A DNA stretch of 47,234 bases, from positions 1-47,234 of the forward strand of contig NZ_JAELTI010000035.1 of assembly GCF_016428755.1 (NCBI RefSeq). The letters run 5' to 3'. How positions within the stretch are numbered: position 1 is the first letter of the stretch; every line of letters starts with the position of its first letter. Made by a program: the position numbers and the translations under genes. Origin of the DNA: Allobosea sp. ASV33. Lineage in GTDB: Bacteria; Pseudomonadota; Alphaproteobacteria; Rhizobiales; Beijerinckiaceae. Below are positions 25,071 to 33,132 of this stretch, piece after piece. The notes beneath the pieces are model-generated. The model did no database searches. It was not told the DNA's origin and saw nothing but the letters and a program-made list of their open reading frames with translations.

Positions 25071-25754
25071 ATGCGACTCTTGATCGTCGAAGATGATGCC
25101 GAGGCTGCGGCCTATCTGACCAAGGCTTTCCGCGAAGTCGGCCATGTCGCCGACCATGCCGCGGATGGCTTGGAAGGCTATGCCATGGCCGAGGGCGGCG
25201 GCTATGACGTGCTGGTCATCGACCGCATGCTGCCGCGCCTCGACGGCTTGTCGCTGATCCGCTCCCTGCGCGAGCAGAAGGACGATACCCCCGCGCTGAT
25301 CCTCTCGGCGCTTGCCCAGGTCGACGACCGGGTGAAGGGCCTGCGCGCTGGCGGCGACGACTATCTGCCCAAGCCCTATGCCTTCTCGGAGCTGCTGGCC
25401 CGAGTCGAGGTGCTGGCCCGTCGTCGTGGCGCGCCTGCCTCCGAGCCCACCACCTATCGCGTCGGCGAGTTGGTGCTCGACCGGCTGGCCCACCGCGTCA
25501 CCCGCGAGGGGCAGGAGGTCGTCCTGCAGCCGCGCGAGTTCCGCCTTCTCGAATATCTGATGAAGCATGCCGGCCAGGTCGTGACCCGCACCATGCTGCT
25601 GGAGAATGTCTGGGACTATCATTTCGACCCCCAGACCAATGTCATCGACGTGCATGTCAGCCGCCTGCGCGCCAAGGTCGACAAGGGTTTCGAGCTGCCG
25701 ATGATCCACACCATCCGCGGCGCGGGATACATGGTCCGTGACACTGCCCGCTGA
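25071..25754 (+). CDS. OmpR-family response regulator
   Basis: A 227-residue regulator: receiver domain with E7-D8-D9 pocket, phosphoacceptor D51 in LVIDRMLPRLDG and K in LPKPYAF, then an OmpR-type winged helix ending NVIDVHVSRLRAKVDKGF. It resembles the QseB/CusR group; the target genes are unknown. The kinase GTG start lies 17 nt inside its 3' end. An equivalent regulator/kinase pair sits between degP and glnE in rhizobia as far as I recall, so this is part of a conserved block. Confidence 0.9.
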   Translation: MRLLIVEDDAEAAAYLTKAFREVGHVADHAADGLEGYAMAEGGGYDVLVIDRMLPRLDGLSLIRSLREQKDDTPALILSALAQVDDRVKGLRAGGDDYLPKPYAFSELLARVEVLARRRGAPASEPTTYRVGELVLDRLAHRVTREGQEVVLQPREFRLLEYLMKHAGQVVTRTMLLENVWDYHFDPQTNVIDVHVSRLRAKVDKGFELPMIHTIRGAGYMVRDTAR

Positions 25755-27240
25755 CGCCATCCGGCGCACGCGCCAGCGGTTCCTGCCGACGCTGTTCCGC
25801 ACGACCGCCTTCAAGCTGACGGCGGCCTATCTCGTCATCTTCGCGCTCTTCGCCGCCTTCGTGCTCGGCTATGTCGCGTGGAACGCGCAGCGCCTGCTGA
25901 CCGACCAGATCCGCTCGACCATCGATGCCGAGATCCAGGGCCTCGCCGAGCAGGCGCGCCAGGGCGGCATCCGCCGTCTCGTCAACATCGTCGAACGCCG
26001 TTCGCGCGGGCCGGGTGCATCGCTCTATCTGGTGACGACCCCGGTCGGCGAGCGCGTCGCCGGCAATGTCGAGGCGATTCCGCCCGGCACGCTCGACAAG
26101 ACCGGCGAGAGCGAGATCGAGTATTCGCGCACTGCCGAAGGCATCGACACGCCGAGCCGCGCCATCGTCCGCGTCTTCGTGCTGCCGGCCGGCTTTCGTC
26201 TGCTGGTGGGGCGCGATCTGGAGGAGCGCGACCGGCTTGGCGCCGTGATCCGCCGGGCGATCGGCTGGTCGCTCGCCCTGATCTTCCTCCTCGGCTGCTT
26301 CGCGAGCTGGTTCGTGGCGCGGCGCGTGCTGAAGCGCATCGACGGCATGAGCGAGACCGCGCATGGCATCATGGAGGGCGATCTCAAGGGCCGGATCGCC
26401 ATCACCGGCACGGGCGACGAGCTAGACCGGCTGGCGCTCAACCTCAACGCGATGCTCGACCGCATCGGTGAATTGATGGCCGGCATGCAGCAGGTCACCG
26501 ACAACATCGCCCATGACCTCAAGACGCCATTGACCCGCCTGCGCAACCGCGCCGAGGAGGCGCTGCGCACCGCGCAGTCGCCCGACGCGCTCCGGGCCGC
26601 GCTCGACGGTGCGATCGAGGAGGCGGACAACCTGATCCGCGTCTTCAATGCGCTCCTGATGATCGCGCGGCTGGAGGCCGGCCGCGCCAGCGAGAACATG
26701 AGCGAGCTCGACATTTCCGAGATTGTTTCGGGCCTGGCAGAACTCTACGAGCCACTGGCCGAGGAGGCCGGGCTTTCGCTGACCTGCGACGTCGCTCCGG
26801 GCCTGACGATCCCGGGCAATCGCGAATTGATCGGGCAGGCGCTCAATAACCTCATCGACAATGCCCTGAAATACGGCACGCCGGAGCAGGGCGGCGATGG
26901 CACGGTCGCGGTCTCGGCGCGCCAAATGGGCGATCAGGTCGAACTCTCCGTCGCCGATCACGGCCCCGGCATTCCGGAGACCGATCGCGGTCGGGTGCTG
27001 GATCGTTTCGTGCGGCTCGATGCCAGCCGCAGCAAGCCGGGCTTCGGGCTTGGCCTGTCGCTGGTGGCCGGGGTGGTGCGCCTGCATGGCGGCCAGCTCC
27101 GGTTGGAGGACAATGCGCCGGGCCTGCGCGTCGTCATCCTCCTGCCCACCGGCAGCTCCAAGCCTGTGGACACGCCGGCCCTCACCGAGCCCACCGCCTC
27201 GACAGCGGCGCCAAACCCTGCTGGCGTGCCGTCTCTGTAG
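25738..27240 (+). CDS. Sensor histidine kinase, partner of the preceding regulator
   Basis: A 500-residue membrane kinase. Helix 1 is at about residues 24-46 (LTAAYLVIFALFAAFVLGYVAW), a periplasmic domain of about 125 residues follows, helix 2 is near 175-196 (GWSLALIFLLGCFASWFVA), then HAMP, the H box NIAHDLKTPLTRLRNR with H259, and the ATPase domain with NLIDNALKYG and GFGLGLSLV. The tail of about 25 residues is rich in P, T and A. The start is GTG, overlapping the regulator gene by 17 nt, so the pair is coupled. Signal unknown. Confidence 0.88.
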   Translation: MTLPADAIRRTRQRFLPTLFRTTAFKLTAAYLVIFALFAAFVLGYVAWNAQRLLTDQIRSTIDAEIQGLAEQARQGGIRRLVNIVERRSRGPGASLYLVTTPVGERVAGNVEAIPPGTLDKTGESEIEYSRTAEGIDTPSRAIVRVFVLPAGFRLLVGRDLEERDRLGAVIRRAIGWSLALIFLLGCFASWFVARRVLKRIDGMSETAHGIMEGDLKGRIAITGTGDELDRLALNLNAMLDRIGELMAGMQQVTDNIAHDLKTPLTRLRNRAEEALRTAQSPDALRAALDGAIEEADNLIRVFNALLMIARLEAGRASENMSELDISEIVSGLAELYEPLAEEAGLSLTCDVAPGLTIPGNRELIGQALNNLIDNALKYGTPEQGGDGTVAVSARQMGDQVELSVADHGPGIPETDRGRVLDRFVRLDASRSKPGFGLGLSLVAGVVRLHGGQLRLEDNAPGLRVVILLPTGSSKPVDTPALTEPTASTAAPNPAGVPSL

Positions 27241-27268
27241 GTTCCTCCCATTTCGGATGGAACCACCC

Positions 27269-27416
27269 CGTCATTCCGGGGCAGGCCGCAGGCCTGAGCC
27301 TGGAATCCAGAACCGATGCGGCGTCAGGAAAAGGCGCTGACAGCCTCCGCCTATCGTGGTGATGACATCGGTTCTGGATTCCGGGCTCTTCGCTGGCGCG
27401 AAGCCCCGGAATGACG
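27269..27416. repeat. Intergenic palindromic repeat, family A copy 1
   Basis: A 148-bp element bounded by the perfect 14-bp inverted repeat CGTCATTCCGGGGC / GCCCCGGAATGACG. Just inside are 23-bp arms at 27296-27318 and 27366-27388 (sharing GGAATCCAGAACCGATG) with one mismatch. The central 47 nt are not palindromic. It fills most of the gap between the kinase gene and glnE. Confidence 0.85.
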
Positions 27417-27444
27417 ACGTGCGTGTTGGCGAGAGAGGCGGCTG

Positions 27445-30399
27445 ATGACCGGAAGGCTCTGTGACAGGATCTCGGCGGCGCCGGTCCTGCCGGCGAAGGC
27501 CAAGGCCGAGGTGCTGCTGAAGCGCGAGCTGATCGAGCGCCTCCATGACGAGGAAGCCGCCGCGGCGCTGGGCGTGCATCTGGCGGAGCATTCGGCGAGC
27601 GCGGCGCTCGTCGCCGGTATCCTCGCCCATTCGCCCTTCCTGACGCAGATCATGCGCTTCGACCCCGCTGGGCTGTTCGCTGCCCTGACGGACGCGCCGG
27701 AGGCGCGCCGCGACACACTGCTCGCCGGCATCGCAGCCTTTGCCGGAGCGGGCTGCGAAACCGCCGACCTGATGCGCGAACTGCGCCGCTTCCGCCGCTC
27801 CATGGCGCTGCTGATCGCGCTCGCCGATATCGGCGGCGCCTGGGACGTCGAGACCGTGACCGGCGCGCTCACAGCGACCGCCGATATGGCGACGCGCCTC
27901 GCCACCAACCATGTCCTGCGCCAGGCGACCGATCTGGGCCGCATCAATCTCGCAGACCCCACCGATCCGGGCCCGGGCTCCGGTCTCGTCGTGCTGGCGC
28001 TTGGCAAGCACGGCGCCGGCGAGCTGAACTATTCCTCCGACATCGACATCGTCGTCTTCTTCGACCCCGAGGCGGCGGAAGCCGCTGGAGTGGGCGAGCC
28101 CACCAGCTTCTTCGTCAAGCTCACCCAGCAGATCGCGCGCATCATCCAGGAGCGTACGCCGGACGGCTACGTCTTCCGCGTCGACCTGCGCCTGCGACCG
28201 GACCCGGCCTCGACCCATGTCGCCGTCTCGCTGCCCTCGGCCTATTCCTATTACGAGACGGTCGGGCAGAACTGGGAACGCGCCGCCATGATCAAGGCGC
28301 GGCCGATCGCGGGCGACATCGAGCTCGGCCGCCGCTTTCTGAAAGACCTCGCCCCCTTCATCTGGCGCAAGTATTTCGATTTCGCCACCATCGCCGACAT
28401 TCACGCGATGAAGCGCCAGATCCAGACGGTGAAGGGTCACGAGACCATCGCGGTCGCCGGCCACAACGTGAAGCTCGGGCGCGGCGGCATCCGCGAGATC
28501 GAGTTCTTCGTCCAGACCCAGCAGCTCGTCTTCGGCGGGCGCCGCCCGGCGCTCCGCGGCGCGCGAACGCTGGAGATGCTCGGCGAACTGACGACGGAAG
28601 GCTGGATCACCCCGCAGGCTCGCGACGAACTCTCGGAATCCTATCGCTGGCTGCGCACCATCGAGCACCGCCTGCAGATGCAGGCCGACGAGCAGACGCA
28701 GACCCTGCCCAAGGCGGCTGGCGAGCTCGAAGCCTTCTCCCGCTTCTGCGGCTATCCCTCGACGGCCGCCTTCGGCAAGGCGCTGACGGCGCATGCGAAG
28801 CGCGTCGAGGGTCATTACGCCCTGCTGTTCGAGGAGGGGCCGAGCCTGGCTTCCGAAGCGGGCACGCTGAGCTTCACCGGCTCGGAGGCCGATCCAGAGA
28901 CGATCGAGACGCTCGGCAAGCTCGGCTTCCGGGACGGCGCCACCGCAGCGGAGACGGTACGCGGCTGGCATTTCGGGCGCCGCGCCGCCGTCACCAGCGC
29001 GCGGGCCCGCGAGGTACTGACGGAGCTGACGCCGGCCTTGCTCGTCGCGCTCGGCCGCACCGCCGATCCCGACGGCGCGCTCGCCCATCTCGACAATGCC
29101 TTCGTGCGGATGCCGGCGGCGGTCGAACTGCTGACGCTGCTGCGCTCGCATGATTCCCTGCTGACGCTCTTCGCCGAGATCCTCGGCAGCGCGCCGCGCC
29201 TCGCCAAGGTCGCGGCCTTGCACCCGCATGTGCTCGACGGCGTCATCGATCCAGCGTTCGGGCAGGCGGTGCTCGATGTCGCGGCGCTGGAGCGGCGTAT
29301 CCGCAACTATGTCGGCTCCCCGCCGCCCAGCGTTGAGGACGGGCTCGACCGCCTGCGCGACGCGGCCCGTCAAGAGAATTTCCTGGTCGGCGCCCGGCTG
29401 CTCTCCGGGGTCTATCCGGCGCAAGGGGCAGGGCAGGCTTATTGCGCGGTGGCGGAAGCCTGCCTGCGCGTCGCCTTTGCCGATACGCGCGAATCCTTCG
29501 CGGAAGACCATGGCGTGATCGAGGGCGCGCAGACCGTCGTGCTCGGCCTCGGCCGGCTCGGTGCAGGCGAACTGACGCCCTCGTCCGATCTCGACCTGAT
29601 CCTGCTCTACGACCGGCCGGAGGAGGCCGGCCCGAGCGACGGCGTCAAGAGCCTCGATCCCGTCACCTGGCATGTCCGCTTCACCCAGCGCCTCGTCGCG
29701 GCGCTGACCGTGCCGACGCGGCGCGGCACGCTTTATCAGGTCGACATGCGCTTGCGCCCGACCGGCAACAAGAGCCCGGCCGCGACCCAGTTCGCCGGGT
29801 TCGAGGCCTATCATTCCGGCGAGGCCGAGATCTGGGAGGAGATGGCGCTGACCCGGGCCCGCGTCGTCGCCGGCGATGACGATCTGGCGAAGCAGGCTGA
29901 AGCCTCGATCCGCGCGATCCTCTCGCGCAAGCGCGAGCCGGCCAAGGTCGCGGCGGCGGTCGCCGAGATGCGCGCGTTGATCGCCAAGGAGAAGGGCGAA
30001 AAGGATCCCTGGGACCTGAAGCTCGCGGCCGGCGGCATCACGGATCTCGATTTCCTCGCCCAGTTCCTGCTGCTCGCCTATGCCAGCGAGCATCCCGGCC
30101 TGATCGTCAACGATACGGCCTCGGTTTTCGCCGCGGCCAAGGCTGCCGGGCTGCTCTCGGACGGCGATGCCTCGACCTTGCTGGAAGCGCATCGCCTGAT
30201 CGGCGACGTTCAGCTCTGGCAGCGCTTCACGGTCGAGGAGGCCTTCGATCCCAAGGCCGTGCCGCCCCGGGTGCTGCGCCGGATCGCGACGGCGGTCGGC
30301 CGGCCGGATGCGAAGGTGCTGAAGGCGGAGCTGGACGAAGTCCGGGGAGCGGTGCGTGCGATCTTCACCCGCGTGCTGGGCGAGGCGCGGAAGGGATAG
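27445..30399 (+). CDS. glnE: Bifunctional glutamine synthetase adenylyltransferase / adenylyl-removing enzyme
   Basis: A 984-residue GlnE, which adds and removes AMP on glutamine synthetase in response to PII and glutamine. Two nucleotidyltransferase halves are visible: the N-terminal adenylyl-removase domain with GKHGAGELNYSSDIDIVVF near residue 188, and the C-terminal adenylyltransferase domain with LGRLGAGELTPSSDLDLILL near residue 700; each is followed by a GlnE-type helical domain (RGGIREIEFFVQ and AGGITDLDFLAQ). Full length. It ends 16 nt before a family B repeat, which separates it from a convergent kinase gene. Confidence 0.96.
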   Translation: MTGRLCDRISAAPVLPAKAKAEVLLKRELIERLHDEEAAAALGVHLAEHSASAALVAGILAHSPFLTQIMRFDPAGLFAALTDAPEARRDTLLAGIAAFAGAGCETADLMRELRRFRRSMALLIALADIGGAWDVETVTGALTATADMATRLATNHVLRQATDLGRINLADPTDPGPGSGLVVLALGKHGAGELNYSSDIDIVVFFDPEAAEAAGVGEPTSFFVKLTQQIARIIQERTPDGYVFRVDLRLRPDPASTHVAVSLPSAYSYYETVGQNWERAAMIKARPIAGDIELGRRFLKDLAPFIWRKYFDFATIADIHAMKRQIQTVKGHETIAVAGHNVKLGRGGIREIEFFVQTQQLVFGGRRPALRGARTLEMLGELTTEGWITPQARDELSESYRWLRTIEHRLQMQADEQTQTLPKAAGELEAFSRFCGYPSTAAFGKALTAHAKRVEGHYALLFEEGPSLASEAGTLSFTGSEADPETIETLGKLGFRDGATAAETVRGWHFGRRAAVTSARAREVLTELTPALLVALGRTADPDGALAHLDNAFVRMPAAVELLTLLRSHDSLLTLFAEILGSAPRLAKVAALHPHVLDGVIDPAFGQAVLDVAALERRIRNYVGSPPPSVEDGLDRLRDAARQENFLVGARLLSGVYPAQGAGQAYCAVAEACLRVAFADTRESFAEDHGVIEGAQTVVLGLGRLGAGELTPSSDLDLILLYDRPEEAGPSDGVKSLDPVTWHVRFTQRLVAALTVPTRRGTLYQVDMRLRPTGNKSPAATQFAGFEAYHSGEAEIWEEMALTRARVVAGDDDLAKQAEASIRAILSRKREPAKVAAAVAEMRALIAKEKGEKDPWDLKLAAGGITDLDFLAQFLLLAYASEHPGLIVNDTASVFAAAKAAGLLSDGDASTLLEAHRLIGDVQLWQRFTVEEAFDPKAVPPRVLRRIATAVGRPDAKVLKAELDEVRGAVRAIFTRVLGEARKG

Positions 30400-30415
30400 G
30401 GCGTCATCCAGATGT

Positions 30416-30578
30416 CGCGGGGAACCCTCTCCCGTAGGGAGAGGGCAGGGTGAGGGGTAGGCCGCTTACCGTGATTGCCGTGAGGTGGTCGCTGCGCAGC
30501 GATGAAGCTGCGAAGCACTGGTCCAACGGCCTACACCTCACCCCTGCCCCTCTCCTTACAGGAGAGGGGTTCCCCGCG
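30416..30578. repeat. Intergenic palindromic repeat, family B copy 1
   Basis: A 163-bp element whose ends, CGCGGGGAACCCTCTCC and GGAGAGGGGTTCCCCGCG, are inverted repeats with one extra base. Further in, GGCAGGGTGAGGGGTAGGCC faces GGCCTACACCTCACCCCTGCC. The whole can fold into one long cruciform or RNA stem. It lies between the convergent glnE and PleC-like genes and could end both transcripts. Confidence 0.85.
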
Positions 30579-30611
30579 CTGTCCTCGTAATCTGAATATG
30601 GTCGTGCTCGA

Positions 30612-32906
30612 TCACGCCGCCTGCGCGGTCACCCGTCCAGCGCCGCCGTCGAGCGGCAGGTGCACCATGACGATGGTGCCGGCGCCCATCGCCGAGCGCA
30701 GCCGGAGCGAACCGCCATGCAACTCGGTGAGCGAGCGGGCGATGGCGAGCCCGAGCCCCGAGCCCTTGTAGCTGCGCACCAGATCGCCCTCGACCTGTTC
30801 GAACGGCCGGCCGACGCGGTCGAGCTTCTCCTTGGGAATGCCGATGCCGGTATCCTCGATGAAGATGTTGAGCGCGCCGGGAACGTGACGGGTGCGCACC
30901 GCGATCCGCCCGCCTTCCGGGGTGAACTTGGCGGCGTTGTCCAGGAGGTTGCCGAGGATCTGGTAGAGCGCGTGCGGATCGGCCTCGATATGGGTGTCGA
31001 GCGGGCCTTCGATGGCGAGGATGAGCTGCTTGCGCTCCACCTCCGGCTGGACCTTCTGCAGCGCCTGGTCGAGCACCGGGCCGAGCGCGATCTCGGTCTT
31101 CTCCAGCCGCATCCGGCCGGATTCGATGCGGGACATGTCGAGGATGTCGTCGATAATCCCGAGCAGGTAACCGCCGCTCGAGCGGATGTCGCGGACATAG
31201 TCAGTGTACTTTTCGCCGAGCGGGCCGAACAGGCCGTTCTCCATGATCTCAGAGAAGCCGATGATGGCGTTGAGCGGCGTGCGCAGCTCATGGCTCATAT
31301 TGGCGAGGAATTCGGATTTGGCGCGGTTGGCGCCCTCGGCGACGGCCTTCTGCTCGAGATAGCGCTCGGCGAGTTCCGCGAGCTGCTGGGCCTGGGCTTC
31401 GAGCTTCTGGCGCGAGGCCTTGAGATCGGTGACGTGCATCAGGAGCTGGTGCTCGGACTGGGTCAGCCGCTCTTCCTGCTGCTTGAGCTTGGTGATGTCG
31501 GTGCCCACCGAGACCGAGCCGCCGTCCTTGGTGCGGCGCCCGTTGATCTGCAGCCAGCGGCCATCCGACAGCCGCGCCTCGTAGGAGGCACCGGAAGCGC
31601 CGCGCTGGACCCGCATCGGCTCGCGGTCGATCTGCGGCTGGGCGGAAAGCTCCATGATCTCGTCATAGGAGGCGCCGGATTGCAGGGCATCGGCCGGGAG
31701 CTGGTGGAGCTGCTGGTACTTGGCGTTGCAGAGCACGAGCCGGTTGTCGGCGTCCCAGAGCACGAAGGCTTCCGAGATCGCCTCGACGGCGTCGCGCAGG
31801 CGGGCGTCGGAGGTCGCGGTGCGCTCGGCCATGCGGCGCTGCTCGGAGATGTCGACGACGATGCCGACGAGATGGCGCGAGCGGGTGCGGCGGTCGATGA
31901 CCAGCTCGGCGCGGGCCTTGAGCCAGACCCATTCGCCGGCGGCTGTGCGGACGCGGAATTCGCGGTCGAGATGGTCGGCCTCGCCGCGGCTGATCGCGTC
32001 GGCCAGCGCATAGAGATCGACATCCTCCTGGTTGATGAAGCTCGAGACCTCGCCGAAGGACATGTATTCGCCGGTGCGGTCGTAGCCGAGCAGGGCATAC
32101 ATCGAATCCGACCAGTAGATCCGGCCGCGCGCCAGGTCCCAGTCCCAGAGGCCGCAATGGCCGCGGTTGAGCGCGGTGTCGATGCGCTCGCGCACGCAGT
32201 CGCAATCCTCGTCGGCGGCGCTCGCCCGCTTCGACTGGAGCATGAAGGCGAGCGTGGTGACGCCGAGCACCAGGCCGGCCGCGCCGAACAGCAGGATCAG
32301 GCCGGAACGGCGCAGTTGCCAGGTGGAGAGCGCCTGCGAGACGGGCTGCAGCACCGCGACCTGCCCGAGGGGGGCGGCGAGGTTGCGCACGCTGGCGAAG
32401 ACGTCGGCGCCGTTCGGCAGGGTGATGCGCATCACGCCGGCACGGTCGCCGAACACGGTGAGCGGCTGAGTCGAACCCAGGAAATCGACCAGCGTGCGCT
32501 GGGTCTGGCCGATCGCCGGTTCGCTGGCGATCACGCGGCCGTCGGCGCCGCTGACATGCACGAAGCGGCCATGCGCGGCCAGATGACGCGTGGTCAGCGC
32601 GGCGAGGACGGCAGCGGGCTCCTTGCCGGTCAGCGTGGCGGCGTCGAGCTCGCGGGCGACCAGCGCCGAGACCAAGTCCATGTCGCTCGCGGCGTCGACG
32701 AGGGCGTCCTCGCGCATTGCCGTGGTCTGGATCAGCGCGCCGGCCCCGAGAATGACGAGGAAAACCCCGACCAGCGCCGGGATGACGGTGCGGAAGGTGG
32801 GCTCGAAGCTTTCGAAGCGGTGATACAGCGGATGGGTCAGCGACCGCGCCACACCCAGAATCGTATCGGCGCGCACAGGTGCGCAGCCCGCGTTGGCACG
32901 CGACAT
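30612..32906 (-). CDS. pleC: PleC/DivJ-type PAS sensor histidine kinase
   Basis: A 764-residue membrane kinase. Helix 1 is at about residues 42-62 (VIPALVGVFLVILGAGALI), a periplasmic domain of about 140 residues follows, helix 2 is near 205-225 (GLILLFGAAGLVLGVTTLAF), then two PAS domains (about 250-370 and 375-480), a coiled coil, the H box FLANMSHELRTPLNAIIGF with H at about 537 and an ATPase domain with NLLDNAAKF and GSGLGLAIA. This H-box sequence is shared by kinases that act on DivK/PleD. The gene beside glnE in rhizobia is pleC, which supports the name; alternatives are other DivJ/PdhS-type kinases. Expected role: polar cell-cycle signalling. The upstream region carries clustered GANTC sites. 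Confidence 0.75.
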   Translation of the reverse strand: MSRANAGCAPVRADTILGVARSLTHPLYHRFESFEPTFRTVIPALVGVFLVILGAGALIQTTAMREDALVDAASDMDLVSALVARELDAATLTGKEPAAVLAALTTRHLAAHGRFVHVSGADGRVIASEPAIGQTQRTLVDFLGSTQPLTVFGDRAGVMRITLPNGADVFASVRNLAAPLGQVAVLQPVSQALSTWQLRRSGLILLFGAAGLVLGVTTLAFMLQSKRASAADEDCDCVRERIDTALNRGHCGLWDWDLARGRIYWSDSMYALLGYDRTGEYMSFGEVSSFINQEDVDLYALADAISRGEADHLDREFRVRTAAGEWVWLKARAELVIDRRTRSRHLVGIVVDISEQRRMAERTATSDARLRDAVEAISEAFVLWDADNRLVLCNAKYQQLHQLPADALQSGASYDEIMELSAQPQIDREPMRVQRGASGASYEARLSDGRWLQINGRRTKDGGSVSVGTDITKLKQQEERLTQSEHQLLMHVTDLKASRQKLEAQAQQLAELAERYLEQKAVAEGANRAKSEFLANMSHELRTPLNAIIGFSEIMENGLFGPLGEKYTDYVRDIRSSGGYLLGIIDDILDMSRIESGRMRLEKTEIALGPVLDQALQKVQPEVERKQLILAIEGPLDTHIEADPHALYQILGNLLDNAAKFTPEGGRIAVRTRHVPGALNIFIEDTGIGIPKEKLDRVGRPFEQVEGDLVRSYKGSGLGLAIARSLTELHGGSLRLRSAMGAGTIVMVHLPLDGGAGRVTAQAA

Positions 32907-32966
32907 GCCCGGTCCCCCTTCGGAACTTTACCGTCAGTAAGATCGGGAGACGTGCCGCATCCCCGC

Positions 32967-33069
32967 GAATCACCGTCAGTTGAATCCGGGCGACTCGGTT
33001 TGTCTAGCCCTGAGTTGAGTCACCCGGTACGAATTCCCCTTTAGGTTGTAGCGCTTGTGCCGATGAATC
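32967..33069. promoter_or_regulatory. Cluster of five GANTC (CcrM) sites upstream of the PleC-like gene
   Basis: GANTC occurs at 32967, 32982, 32992, 33017 and 33065, five sites in 103 bp, in the 226-nt gap between pepN and the PleC-like start. TTAA half-sites at 33089-33092 and 33112-33115 (the second inside GTTAACC) lie just beyond. CcrM methylates GANTC in alphaproteobacteria and tunes cell-cycle promoters; the placement fits such a promoter. Confidence 0.6.
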
Positions 33070-33132
33070 CTGCGCGGGTAATGAAACGTTAATCTTTTGG
33101 ACAGGTCGGCGTTAACCCTTGTCAGGAGCGCC

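Noticed and set aside
27271..30192. Open frame of about 970 codons antisense to glnE
   Set aside because: Codon-shadow of a GC-rich gene: glnE on the other strand has clear domain motifs, and this frame gives an arginine/glycine/alanine-rich sequence with no recognisable domain.
33089..33115. Full CtrA binding site upstream of the PleC-like gene
   Set aside because: The two TTAA motifs are 19 nt apart and not 7, so only half-sites can be claimed.
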